A stretch of DNA of 64,000 bases from Gonocerus acuteangulatus (Eukaryota > Arthropoda > Insecta > Hemiptera > Coreidae). The notes under the pieces are model-generated. The model saw only the letters and a list, made by a program, of their open reading frames with translations, was not told where the DNA came from and searched no databases. Positions 23,030 through 34,597 of this stretch are shown here, in pieces (the first letter of the stretch is position 1; every line of letters starts with the position of its first letter). Location: NCBI GenBank assembly GCA_946811695.1, contig OX328132.1, forward strand, positions 124,453,489 through 124,517,488. The letters are read 5' to 3'. The position numbers and the translations under genes were made by a program.

Positions 23030-24905
23030 TTTAGAATTTATAGAGAAGTGCTGTTTGTGAATGAGCTTAGAGATGGAATTTATGGAGAAGTACTACTTGA
23101 GAAGGAAATAGAGATTGAATTTATAGAGAAGTACTACTTGCGAAGCAAATAGAGATTAAGTTTATAGAGAAGTACCTCTTGGGAAGGATATAGAGATTGA
23201 ATTTATAGAGAAGTACTACTTGGGAAGGGAATAGATACTGATTTTATGGAGAAATACTACGTGAGAAGGAAATAGAGATTGATTTTATAGACAACAATTA
23301 GGCGGGAAGGAAATAGAGATTGAAGTTTACAGAAGTAATACTTGAGAAGGAAATAGAGATTAAATTTATAGAGAAATATCCCTTTGGTAGAAGCGTAAGA
23401 GAGAAGAGTTAGAATTATGGAGAAGTACTCCTTGGGACGAAGATAGAGTTTGAATTTATAGAATACGACAGTTTGGGAAGGAGCTAGAGATTGAATTATA
23501 CTGAAGTACTTACTCTTTGGGACGAAGATAGAGTTTGAATTTATAGAATACGACTGCTTGGGAAGGAGCTAGAGATTGAATTATACTGAAGTACTTACTC
23601 CTTGGGACGAAGATAGAGTTTGAATTTATAGAATACGACTGCTTGGGAAGGAGCTAGAGATTGAATTATACTGAAGTACTTACTCCTTGGGAAGGAGCTA
23701 ATGATTGAATTTATAGAGAAGTATTCCTTGTGATATAGGTAGAGAATAAATTTATTGAGAATTGTGGCAAGATATTGATTTTTATAGAGAGGAACTTGTT
23801 AAGAAGCTAATGAATGAATTTATAGGGAAGTACTCCTAGGAAAGAAGCTAGAGATTGAATTTATACTGAAGTACTCCGTTGGAAGGTGCTAATGAGTGAA
23901 TTCAAAGAGAATTAGTCCTTGCGAAGAAGCTTTGAAATTGAATTTATAGAGAATCACTCCTCGGGAAGGTGATTAGATATTATCTTTATTGGAAGATAAC
24001 CCTTGGGAAGGAGCTAATGAGTGAATTTAAAGAGAATTAGTCCTTGGGAAAAAGCATTGAAATTGAATATATAGAGAATCACTCCTCGGAAGGTGATTTT
24101 TTTTTTTTTTCTTACGGCGCATCGACAATTCTTGGCCATTAGCGCCGACATCCAGCGTGCAGCCAGGAATTTTCTCAGCGAGCCCGGAGATGAGAAAATT
24201 CCTGTCGCCGGTGGGGATCGAACCCACCATCTCCCGCTTATGAATCTAGCGCGCTAGCCACTAGACCACGGGAGACCCCTAAGGTGATTAGATATTGTCT
24301 TTATTGGGAGATAACCCTTGGGAAGGAGCTAATGAGTGAATTCATAGAGGATCTCCTTGGGTTGGAGTTTAGAAATTTAATTTATAGAGAATAACTCTTG
24401 GGGAAGGTGATTTGATATTGTATTTATCGGAAGATAACCCTTGGGAAGGACCTAAATATTGAATTTATAGAGAATCGCTCCTCGGGAAGATGATTAGATA
24501 TTGTCTTTATTGGAAGATAACTCTTGGGAAGGAGGTAATGAGTGAATTTATAGAGAATCTTCTTGGGATGGAGTTTTGAAATGGAATTTATAGTGAATCA
24601 CTCTTCGGGAAGGTGAATAGACATTCTATTTATTGGAAGATAACCCTTAGGAAGGACCAAAAGATTGAATTCATAGAGAATCTCTTTGGGAAGGTGATTA
24701 TGAATTTAATTTACGGAGAATTACTCCTCAGGAAGGTGTTTAGATATATTTTTTTTATTTGAAGACAACCCTTGGAAAGGACCTAAAGATTGAATTTATA
24801 GAGAATCTTCTTGGGATGAAGCTTAGAAATTTAATTTATAGAGAATTACTCCTCCGGAAGGTGATTAGATATTGAATTTACAGGAATGTTCTCCTTTGGA
24901 AGGAG
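23030..24905 (+). repeat. Degenerate 41-bp minisatellite, about 1.7 kb
   Basis: Units of about 41 bp built on GATTGAATTTATAGAGAAGT and CCTTGGGAAGGAGCTA. The right half has a higher-order ~83-bp pattern alternating a GAATTTATAGAGAATC unit with a GTCTTTATTGGAAGATAACC unit. Copies are well diverged, so the array is old. A SINE is inserted at 24099-24280. Confidence 0.88.
24099..24280 (-). mobile_element. tRNA-derived SINE (family 1), full length
   Basis: Minus-strand sense begins GGGTCTCCCGTGGTCTAGTG, holds box A TGGTCTAGTGGC and box B GGTTCGATCCC, a body with the self-complementary GGAATTTTCTCATCTC...GAGAAAATTCC, then the 3' tail CGGCGCTAATGGCC...GTCGATGCGCCG and an A-run. The target-site copy AAGGTGATT lies at 24090-24098 and 24281-24289. 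The RNA tail can fold CGGCGC with GCGCCG. Other copies: 31449-31650, 34430-34597, 45334-45456 and 51366-51442. Confidence 0.92.
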
Positions 24906-25004
24906 TTAGGATCGCATAGGGGATACTGCAGATGTTCTAGAAACAAGGTATAAGTAATTGTTGGCCTAGAATCGCTAGTAATGAAATATATATGGTCCAA
25001 CATT

Positions 25005-25005
<1 letters not shown>

Positions 25006-25038
<33 letters not shown>
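25006..25038. repeat. (TA)n microsatellite
   Basis: Short TA array. Confidence 0.95.
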
Positions 25039-25041
<3 letters not shown>

Positions 25042-25214
25042 CTTGCAGATGCGCGAAAATATATCTAATTGTTTTCAAATATTTGGAGGCTTGGAGTTGG
25101 TAGTAACCATTTGTTCAATCTACTTTATTTTTTATTTTTTATTATATACATTTTTATACAGAATATTACAATCTACAATTCAACTGTATTTTGCAATTTA
25201 ATATTAGTTACTTG

Positions 25215-25466
25215 ACCACGCCTCAGGTGTCTCCAGTTGTCAGCCGAATACCTTCCTTGTTAGGAAGGATTCTAGGATGACCTGGAGTTACCTTACGCCA
25301 TCCAACCACACCCTGCGACTAGCAGGGAGGATGGGAGGCGAATGAGACGTGGGTATTGATATCATGAGGAGAGAAAATATCCATCGATATCACTCTCACT
25401 TACTTTATCATTGTCGCCAGACATGTTTCATGCTTTGATCGCACCTCTTCAGGGAAAATACTTGTT
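25215..25466 (-). repeat. Penelope-like pLTR-type repeat with hammerhead
   Basis: On the minus strand a hammerhead core (CTGAAGA, TGC/GCA stem II, GAAAC, GTC) at about 25418-25466 is followed by a region also found at 17552-17700. This order, ribozyme then conserved non-coding sequence, fits the terminal repeat of Penelope-like elements. Helix I pairing is poor, so activity is doubtful. Confidence 0.6.
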
Positions 25467-25544
25467 AGGAGTCATATCATCTCTCTACGGTGGCTGGTGC
25501 TCCATAGGGAGTATATAGTGATGAGAGGACTTCCTAATAATAAG

Positions 25545-25660
25545 TGCACCTGAAGTGGTGCGACCATGGCACGAAACATGCCGGGTGTTAATAATTAATA
25601 TAGCAGTTCAAACAAAGAGTTACTACTTTACCGACCCCAAGACTCTAATGAATTTAAAAC
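25545..25660 (+). ncRNA. Degenerate hammerhead, plus copy of a divergent pair
   Basis: Core CTGAAGT (last A changed), stem II GGTGC/GCAC intact, GAAAC intact, then GCC instead of GTC. It lies ~80 bp from the minus-strand hammerhead and points away from it. Downstream sequence (TTACTACTTTACCGACCCCA) is related to 22760-22790. The two core changes should abolish cleavage. Confidence 0.6.
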
Positions 25661-25664
25661 AATT

Positions 25665-28185
25665 TATATATAGGTATATGACAAAAATAAAAATATACGG
25701 AATTATTAGTCGCTCGTTGTAATCCGAATAAATATGTTGGATTAGGTTATTGACGTCGGATCAGCAACGAATATACAATAACATTTATAAAGTTGATGAT
25801 AATTTAAACAATTAAAGCACCCCAAGTTAATCCCAAACAGATTATTTAACTTTGGCGTGAACCTAAGATCCATTCCGCTATATGAGAAACAATTGTTGTT
25901 GGTGTAAGAAATACAGTTTTATCTAGTCGATATTTATACGGACGCCAGGATATTTCTCAGTACATTTAGTTATTGGAAGCCGATATTTTTTTGTGGCACT
26001 GTGCTAACAGATTATTGACTCATACGTGCCTTTTTTTGTGCCATATAATGACATTATTTAAAAAATGTAAGGAATGTTTATAACGAATTCTTCTTATTTT
26101 CGAGGAATTAAAAAAATATAATCAAGTTTAAATCCATCTTCAAATTTTCGTTCCATGAAATTATCCGATTTCAAAAATCGATTGATAAATATTTTTTTCT
26201 TATTGTATAATTAATTGTAGTTTGATGTGAAAAATGTATTAAAAGCAAATAATAGCTTCGGAGTGTATTTTGTGATTGTATATCCGTACAGTATAAGACT
26301 CATTTTGAGTAAATATGGTCCTCCGGGCCGGATCAAGAAATTCAAAGGGAATATTTTGATCTTGATAAAAACAGGAAAAAAATAAAAACAAATTACAAAA
26401 CTAATCAATCTGTGAAGCTCAAATGTTAGCTTGTGCCTAATGAAGTTGTTGAGAACTCCAATGCTTGTTGAAGCATTCTGAAAAGCTGTTTCAGAAGTAC
26501 CTACGAAGGCTGAAATATAAAACAAAAAAAGGACTTTGAGGCTGGCTTTGGAATGAATTCCTCCGTGCCGCCCATCTCGCGACAGGTCATCAAAACAAAT
26601 ACACAGAAAAATAGACACAAACACATTTGTTCAATAAATTGTACAAATTAAAGCGCTTGAAATAAAACATACTACGAAGTCAAGCTTTAATTTATTTTCT
26701 TTATTCTTTAAGTGTTCTCTGATCAGTTTTTACTTTGTTTATTTAGTTGAAATCATTAAAACTAACATGAATATGACAATGTCTTTAGGTACCTGGGCTT
26801 TCCTATCTTTTGACCGTCGTTGAATCATGTTTAGGATTATTGTTTTTATATATTTTTTAAAGAAATATGCAAAGATCTATATTTTCATTGAGATCCTCTG
26901 TGCCAGGTCCTGCTCGAATTAGCTACACTGTAAAATAATATATTTAGAACAAATGAGGAATAATCGTATTTTGGCGACTGAATTATCCATACTTTAGCCA
27001 CATCTTTGTTGGAAAAGTGATAAACCTCATTCCAAACTAGTAATACAATTGTTTAATAATTTCTCTTTAGGGCTGCAGGGAAAACTCAGGCCAAAATAAT
27101 TAACCAAAACACAACTTCAACACAATTACAAAATTCTCTCACTGAGCCACGCTTTCCACACTAAATTGTACATCATTCCAATGAAAATAGCGACAGCGTT
27201 CTACATAGCTACATGAAATCAATGTACATTACAAACTAAGTATTGGGTAAAGGAGAAGAGAAAATTAAAAGTATTCTTGTCATGTAAAAATAACAACTGA
27301 AATGATAGCATTGTAGTTAGGGCATTTGAGGAAATATGCACAGTTTGGGTGGAAATGGTCCACCCCACCCAAACACTCCCAAGCTAGGCGACGTACGACA
27401 ATCATACTTATGTGCAAAATCTCGCATCTTACATAAGTATGAATTATTATACAAATCATTAAGAAACCCCAAAAACATTATAAACAAATACTTCAGCAAA
27501 TAATATATTATATGCATGATATGAAAACAAAATAAATATTTATCTGCGATGTTAACCCATTGAATATCGTTGTTTTTAAAGCGGATATTTAAAAATTTAT
27601 TTTAATCTTCCTAAAATGCCCTTTTATTAATTGTATAAAATAAGAAATATGTAAAGATAATAAATATTTGCTACAGATAGTATAAAATTGAGGGTTTGGA
27701 TTCTATATCACACATACGATTCTCATAGGCCTCTATTCTAGATCCCAAGAAGGGCAACTCAAAAAAATCATGTAAGAAAAAAATAAAATAAATAATGCCA
27801 AAACGAAATAAAAAAAAGGATAAAAAATGAGGTTATCTAAAGGTCATGGTCTCATTTTCATTTCAATTTTTTAGAGGGTGGTTTAAAATTGCTCGGTTTT
27901 TACCTGAGAGGGGTTTTGGAGAGATAAGGGCTTGAGGCTCGTATCCTTGGGACAGCCCATTTTTTCCTAATGTAGTTTTAAACTGTAAAAGATGCAAATT
28001 GAGCTTTTAAAGAAGGGTAGTTGTTTTAAAAATTCTTCAAAGGTTGGGGGGGGGGGGGGGGGTTTGAGCCGTTTTGACAACAACTCTTCTAGTGAATAGG
28101 TTCTCATGGGGTAGGGGGTTTCGGTTCCTAGGAGAAGGAAAATTTCATTTTAGATATTTATGGTAGCAATGAGAAAAATCTTAAT
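25665..28185. other. No feature recognised
   Basis: AT-rich spacer. Open frames at 26211-26624 and 27317-27517 lack any recognisable domain and have biased composition. Confidence 0.4.
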
Positions 28186-28189
28186 GAGT

Positions 28190-28191
28190 TT

Positions 28192-28222
<31 letters not shown>

Positions 28223-29430
28223 GTTATTGTTTGTTAAGAGGTGTAGTCTCTGTCTGTTTGAGTGTTGGTGTCTGAATAAGCCTTCGTTGATAGCTGAGAG
28301 AGAGAGGAAGAGAGAGAGGGGAAGACAGGAGCATGAATGGGAGAGAGTGAAAGGGAGAGTTGCAGCCTCTCTGAGAATCGATGATCGCTTGTCGGCAAAT
28401 GTTTTGTGGATTGCCCAGGCAACGCCTCATCCTTCCCCCTACCTCACCCCCTACTTCATCAGCTTTTTTTTTTATATTTACTAAAACACAATACTGACAA
28501 TGGGTACAGTAGTATATATACACACACATAAAAAAAAAAACACAAAATTAAAAAAAAAATACATAATAAACGAAAATTAAATAACCTAACATCATTATGA
28601 GAAACCAAAACAAAAATACTATTTTACCCTTTACAACAAAGGAAACTAAAGAAAAAATTCGACAAAATACGTAAACATAATGAAAAGGGTTAACAAAATA
28701 GTTGAGTGTTGTTGTTAAGTAAACCTGCGTGAAGCCGGTCTCGAATCAACAACACAGAGCTTACATGTTCACGAACTGTTTGTCCTCGAACAGATCGCTG
28801 TCAGCAGAACCATAACAAATAAAACAAATTATATGTACTTAGAAAAAACAAAATTTAAAATGCGAAACTTAAAATTGGCGGAAATGGAAACAAATGTTGT
28901 AAAAAAATAAAAATAAACAAATTGACTACTACTTACATTATTAAACGGTTAATGGCAATAAAAATATGATACTGCTGATCAGGAGCGAAACACAATTGAA
29001 GATGTATAAAGAAATTGAAACTTGTGCTGAACTACTATAAACAAAACACAAGTCGGTATCTGAGTGCGGCAACTAAATGGGAGTCGAAGGGCTGTAGGGC
29101 CAGGTTTAGGGTGGTGGTGGGGATGAGCTTCGTGGTGGGGGGTGGCCCGGGATATAAAGATTTTCAAAATGAAATAAATTCTGTGAAAATTCTTCCGGAG
29201 ACCAAAAACTAGGCAGCACATCCAGAGAGCTCGGCTCCCTCAAGGTTTGTTAGAATCTCGCTTTATCTAGGAGTATAAGATAAATGTAATTGTAGGGACT
29301 ACTTTGTGCCGCGGTAGCAGGGCTGGGCTTGTCGAGTTGGAGGGGAGTCGTGGATCAATACTTGAGCACGGTGTGACTCGACTTACAGCATGGCAGACTC
29401 AGGTACCTCCTACCTCGCGATCCGATCGCT
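28190..29430. other. No gene; homopolymers and GA-rich tract
   Basis: A T-run at 28196-28222, a GA-rich stretch around 28290-28360 and AT-rich sequence follow. A moderately GC-rich block at 29080-29150 and 29300-29430 has no coding signature I recognise. Confidence 0.45.
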
Positions 29431-29431
29431 C

Positions 29432-30030
29432 CTAACCCATATCGCTAGCCGTTCACAGATACTCGCAACATTTACGCACCGTATTATACATATACTAGAC
29501 CTTTTCTGCACAGTAGGATCATAACCCCCCCCCCCCTTCCTACAGCATACACCTTTCTTAATATCACTACAGGATGCTTACGATACGCTTAAATTCAGGA
29601 ATCTTGCTGCATCTAGATCCATAACACGCTAGCTCCTTCTAATCCATCGATTCACAAGGAAATTAGTACTTCCATTCCTACAGCATACACCTTTCTTAAT
29701 ATCACTACAGGATGCTTACGCTACGCTTAAATTCAGGAATCTTGCTGCATCTAGATCCATAACACGCTAGCTCCTAACCCATATCGCTAGCCGTTCACAG
29801 ATACTCGCAACATTTACGCACCATATTATTCATATACAAGACCTTTTCTGCGCAGTAGGATCAGACCCCCCCCCCCCTTCCTACAGCATACACCTTTCTT
29901 AATATCACTACAGGATGCTTACGCTACGCTTAAATTCAGGAATCTTGCTGCATCTAGATCCATAACACGCTAGCTCCTTCTAATCCATCGATTCACAAGG
30001 AAATTAGTACTTCCATTCCTTATTATGCGG
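29432..30030 (+). repeat. Compound duplication (A-B-C-B-A-B-C order)
   Basis: Block A (TAACCCATATCGCTAGCCGT through a C-run) is at about 29436 and 29776. Block B (CTACAGCATACACCTTTCTT through CACGCTAGCTCCT) is at about 29541, 29679 and 29880. Block C (TCTAATCCATCGATTCACAA) is at about 29638 and 29979. Copies are nearly identical, so the rearrangement is recent. Confidence 0.88.
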
Positions 30031-30545
30031 AAATTACTCTTAAATTCCTTGCACAGACTCTTTCCTTATTAAATTACCTTCAACCAAAAAATGTTTCAAA
30101 GAGTTTTCCTTATCTCATTATATCGCCCTTAAATCCATTACTCCTCTTACTTTCTACTTAGAACACTTTCTAAGATCTTCCCTTTTAAAACCATCTTCCT
30201 CCATAAAGGCCATCCACAGAGATTCCCTTATCGCATTATCTGTTCCCTAATGGCATTCAAGTCATCCATTCCTGGCTAACTCCCTACTTGGAGCATATAC
30301 GAACGCTTTTAACGAAACAGCTTTTCTAGATTTTTCTAAAATGGCACAAAGGTTATCTTCCCTTTCCGACCTTGACATGACTTTAACTTCCTATGTAGAA
30401 CCTTCACAGTGCAACTCCATGTCTAGTATCATTTTCTATGGATCTCAATAGCACTTCCCTTAGAAACTGACTTACTTCATAGAAAAAGCACTTCCTTTAT
30501 TAAGCTGCCTTCCTAAAAAGAAGCCTTCCATAGAGAAATGCCACT
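30030..30545 (+). repeat. Degenerate ~50-bp tandem repeat
   Basis: Recurrent CTTCC-TACATAGAACC and CCTTATTA-type blocks at irregular spacing, a diverged relative of the array at 32225-32660. Confidence 0.55.
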
Positions 30546-30684
30546 TCTTTTAGCGCGGTTACTCTCTATCTCCATAGGGAGAACCCGTTTATGAGGTTGC
30601 CCTCATGACGCAAACCAGACGTGCCGACTAGAAACGTTCTCGTTTCAGACCCCAAAGATCACGAAAATATAGGTGGTTCAAATT

Positions 30685-30773
<89 letters not shown>

Positions 30774-31330
30774 TTATATATATATGCTTGTCTGTTCGCT
30801 CTCTAGCAAGCTCAAAAATGGTCCGAATTTAACGAAATTTGGTACAAAAATCTGTCGTCTAATTTGAAAGGTCAAGTTCGTTAACCAGCAGAATCCGCCC
30901 ACTATAAGATAGTGTTTGGGGCGAAATTCGCGCAAAAAAATCATAACGCTTAAGTTTTTGAGCTTAAATGCTTGCAGGTACTTGTTTTATAGGTTTCCTA
31001 ACATAAGAAAACGAATGAAACCATTTATTAGGCGATATATGTAACCGTTCCTGAGAAAAGTGGAATCAATGTTTTTGTAAGTCATTATATTTTTGTGAGT
31101 ACTTAGAATCGCCGGATTCAATTGAAATATTTTCTACAACTTTGAAATTAATCCCAACTAAGATGTTTAAGTTTTGGTTACATTTAGAGTTAAGTAAGTA
31201 TGCGAAAAAAATTATTTTATTAATAGACATGAAAAGTTTTCGGATCTTCATACATTTTTCATAAATATCTCGATAATGGTTGGGAAATCGTGCTAAGTGG
31301 AAGGTGACCATTCGAATGCTTACTAAATTC
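30546..31330 (+). repeat. Family X dispersed repeat, + copy
   Basis: Order of parts: a hairpin-like block (GCGCGGTTACTC... CATAGGGAGAACC), GTGCCGACTAGAAA, GGTGGTTCAAATTTG, (TA)n at 30686-30785, then TGTCTGTTCGCTCTCTAGC, ATTTGGTACAAAAATCT, GGTCAAGTTCGTTAACCAGC and a long AT-rich tail. The same order recurs, in either orientation, about ten times in this window. No protein is encoded. An internal microsatellite plus a terminal hairpin recalls Helentron-associated non-autonomous elements, but I cannot prove the class. Confidence 0.8.
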
Positions 31331-31448
31331 TCTACAAAAAAGGTTCTGAAGCAATATTCGATGGGGCAACGTCAATCAGAGATATAAGCGCATAAAACTT
31401 AAAAAGTGTTTGTTTTGTTGTTTTGAAAGGGTTTTTCTCTTTGTTTAT

Positions 31449-31650
31449 TTTTTTTTATTTTTTTATTTATTTTTTTTATTTATTTATTTTTTTTTTTTTT
31501 ACGGCACATCTACATCTAGGTCATTAGCGCCGACATCCAGGGTGTAGCGAGGAATTTCACCAGCGAGCCGTGGGATGATAAAATTCCTGCCGGAGGTTGG
31601 GAATCGAACCCACCATCCAAGGCGCTAGCCATTAGACCACGGGAGACCCC
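31449..31650 (-). mobile_element. tRNA-derived SINE (family 1)
   Basis: Minus-strand head GGGGTCTCCCGTGGTCTAAT, box B GGTTCGATTCCC, tail CGGCGCTAATGACC...GTGCCG and a long A-rich tail (T-rich 31449-31500 on +). Target-site copies TCTCTTTGTTTAT at 31436-31448 and 31651-31663. About 15 bases of the anticodon-arm region are deleted relative to the copy at 24099. Confidence 0.9.
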
Positions 31651-31663
31651 TCTCTTTGTTTAT

Positions 31664-32224
31664 CTCCCTTTTTAATTGGTTGTTTCTTGTTTTAAATTGC
31701 ATTTACCAGTAAAATTAGTATAGTAGTAAAATAAGCTAGGAAACGGTGAAAGGTATCGGTAATAATAAGTTTGGACTGGCTGTGGTAATCAAGATGGCTG
31801 TGGCTAATCATGATGACGTAGGTTATTTTGAATTCTCCTGTCTATATAACCTTCCTCATAGCCTCTAACTGAAGTTATCGTTATTTCTTATTTTATAGAA
31901 AGATTTAACCCACGACAGAAGGGAATTTTATTCGCCATGAAGCACATATTTACAGTTGATTATAACAGTAAAACGAATTTGCTAGTAAAACAAGATACTT
32001 AAAATGACAACGAATTTTTGGTTGTTTAGAATAGAGCCTTCTTAGCGGTAGTCGAAGAGTAAGTACGTTTTCAGTACATAATTGTATTGACTTATACAGA
32101 TTAAGAATTATCCGCTTCTGTGTAAGTTGGCTACTGTCGGTTTCATGTGATTTGTGATGCTAATCTATTCCATTTGTTCCAGATGTACGTAACCGCGCTA
32201 AGATGACGCAGTTCCTGCGAGTCG
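31664..32224. other. No feature recognised
   Basis: AT-rich spacer. Near 32190 the sequence CGCGCTAAGATGACGCAGTT matches the end of family X copies. Confidence 0.4.
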
Positions 32225-32640
32225 GACTCTTATTACATTGACTTCCTACGTAGAAGCCTTCCATATAGGAATAGCACATCCTTTATTATCCCGACTTCCT
32301 ACATAGAACCCTTCGATAGAGGAATAGCACTTCCTTTATTACCAGAACGCTTCCATATAGGAATAGAAATTCCTTCATTACCCTGAATTCCATCATAGAA
32401 CCCTTCTATAGAGGAATAGCACTACCTGTATAACCATGCATTCCTACATAGAACCCTTCCATATAGGAATAGAACTTCCTTCATTACCCCGGCTTCCTAC
32501 ATAGAACCCTTCCATAAAGGAGTTACACTAACTTCCTAAATAGAACCCTTCTACGGAGCCTTTCACTTTCTTACGTCATTCTTTGCGAGTTACCCTTCCA
32601 CAGAACCTCTCAATTTCATATATTATCCACCGATAGATGC
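32225..32640 (+). repeat. ~50-bp minisatellite, about 7 units
   Basis: Units of the form CTTCCTACATAGAACCCTTC-CATATAGGAATAGCACTTCC-TTTATTACC with variable length. Moderately diverged. Confidence 0.8.
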
Positions 32641-32644
32641 TATT

Positions 32645-32935
<291 letters not shown>

Positions 32936-32939
32936 CCAA

Positions 32940-33590
32940 CCGAAAGGAGGGTTTACTGCGAACCAAAATTATTATTGTGCTCAGCCCGGTTGTAATTTTT
33001 GTTGTATTGTTAGGAATCTCGGTCCACGTCGTTGATATTTTCCGTTTAAGATATCAGCGAAGTCTGGAGGAATGCTTAGCTTTGAGATAGCACTCTTGAA
33101 TGAAATGCTCAGAAAATCTTGGGAAAGATTTGTTCAGAAAATCTTGGATTACCCACAGTTAGGCCTTGGAGGGAACCAATGCAATTTGTCGGATTGTCAG
33201 TAGCCTGCGCTAAAGATGCAATTATAACAACGAAAGAAAAAATTGTTAAACTTTGGGGAAGGCAGAAACTTACCTGTAGCATAATAATAAGAATATTTAT
33301 TTGTGTTTCAAAATAGTTCTAACAAATATGCACGTGGTATATATTTACATTAGACTAAAACTAAAATAGAATACTCTTGTCGTAAAATAAAGAAAACTTT
33401 TGTTATACATTAAGCGAAAACTGTTTAAAACTGGTCTTTCTTTCTTCATTACGTTCTCTAAGTAGATGAAAAAGGCATTAATATCTTTGATACTAGAGGG
33501 GGTTAGGTTAAAGAATTGCTGGTGTGTTCTTCCACAGTTGTCTTTAGAGTGTTTCTGAGATTGGAGTACTTAGGACAACGCAGTAGTAGA
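32940..33590. other. No feature recognised
   Basis: AT-rich spacer with short unsupported open frames. Confidence 0.4.
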
Positions 33591-33593
33591 TGC

Positions 33594-33720
33594 TCCCATT
33601 GGCGTATATAGGAAATAATTTCGGGGGGGGGGAGGTCTGGGAAAATTCCTGGGGGGGGGCTGGGACCATTTCCGGGGTATGGAATATTTACAATCCAGAG
33701 CATGGAATAGTTTTAGCCGA
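33594..33720 (+). repeat. G-rich dispersed repeat (GGCGTATATAGGAAATAATT)
   Basis: Matches the reverse complement of 9687-9785 inside the Harbinger element (GGCGTATATAG-AAATAATTTCGG, GGGGTATGGAATATT). It contains two G-runs. Class unknown. Confidence 0.55.
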
Positions 33721-33790
33721 CGTCTAGACGTGGCCCTGCTAGTAGAAGGTTCTCCAGCTCTGCTGAAGGCTGAAGTTGTGTTTTGACGCA

Positions 33791-33839
33791 TATTCCCCTG
33801 AAGAGGCACCAAAATGGTACGAAACATGTAGGGAAGATA
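33791..33839 (+). ncRNA. Hammerhead ribozyme, Penelope type
   Basis: Core CTGAAGA at 33798-33804, stem II strands GCACC/GGTAC with one mismatch, GAAA at 33821, a minimal stem III (AC-AT-GT) and cleavage triplet GTA at 33828-33830. Helix I pairs TTCCC before the core with GGGAA after it. All conserved core bases of a type I hammerhead are present, so self-cleavage is plausible. Small stem III loops of this sort are known from Penelope-like elements. No Penelope reverse transcriptase is seen nearby. Confidence 0.75.
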
Positions 33840-34092
33840 AATAAAAAGTGTGAAAATGTGTGGAGTAGTATTATTGACTTTCCGCCTTTTTCGATAATTA
33901 TATTTCTAACGTCCCGAGAAGGCAGACTTCTCCAGTACACAAATGCCGATGGGGTGGAGGAAGAGCACGATAATTTTGACGTGACTATGGATAAGTATAG
34001 TAAAGGCATTTTTTTGCTAAACAAAGCTGCTACAACCAAAATCAGAACATCCCATTTTAGATCAAAGCAGAAACAGGATAAGGCACACAGTG

Positions 34093-34200
34093 GGGCCAAA
34101 CGACATCGTGTTTCCAAAAACGCTACAGACTCTAAATCTTAACCGAGTCCAATGCATTTTTTTTAAAAATGAAAGCTTTAAAGCAACATTGTCTAGTCAG
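34093..34200 (+). repeat. GCCAAACGACAT-family repeat, copy 2
   Basis: GGGGCCAAACGACATCGTGT followed by CTACAGACTCTAAATCTTAACC. A third copy in opposite orientation at 34870-34960 makes a loose inverted pair around 34200-34870. Confidence 0.6.
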
Positions 34201-34202
34201 TA

Positions 34203-34310
34203 AAGATGGAATGGTTGGGATTCGGCTAAAGAAACCTCAATACGATTTTTTTAAACAAAAATCGTATTGAGGCTTCTTTAGCCGAATCCCAACCATTCCA
34301 TCTTTACTTA
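34203..34310. mobile_element. Near-perfect hairpin (snapback MITE)
   Basis: Two ~48-bp arms, AAAGATGGAATGGTTGGGAT...CAATACGATTTTT and the complement, separated by about 6 bases. Only a single-base indel separates the arms. The 14-bp sequence ATTGTCTAGTCAGT lies on both sides (34189-34202 and about 34343-34356). A diverged relative of one arm plus flank lies at 35968-36020. Confidence 0.8.
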
Positions 34311-34425
34311 TCACCTCGACGGCTAACTATCTAATCTTCATGATTGTCTAGTCAGTTTTTCCCCTTGTTTATTAAATAACTTGTTTATTGCATTTAATGC
34401 ATTACAATTATTTCAATTAATCTCT

Positions 34426-34597
34426 TTTTTTTTACAGCGCATCGACATCTAGGCCATTAGTGCCGTCGTCCATAGGCAGCGAGGAATTTTCTCACCGAGC
34501 CGTGAGATGAGAAAATTCCTGCCGCCGTTGGGAATCGAACCTACCATCTCCCGCATGAGAAACTAAAGCGTTAGCCACTAGACCACGGGAGACCCTT
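34426..34597 (-). mobile_element. tRNA-derived SINE (family 1)
   Basis: Minus-strand GGGTCTCCCGTGGTCTAGTG, box B GGTTCGATTCCC, tail with GGCACTAATGGCC and GTCGATGCGCTG, and a short A-run. More diverged than the other copies. The target duplication is unclear (perhaps TTAAT). Confidence 0.85.

Noticed and set aside
24099..24280. tRNA gene
   Set aside because: Box A and box B are present, but the sequence continues into a SINE body and A-tail with target duplications, and no clean cloverleaf is formed. Same for 3631-3978, 31449-31650, 34426-34597 and 45334-45456.
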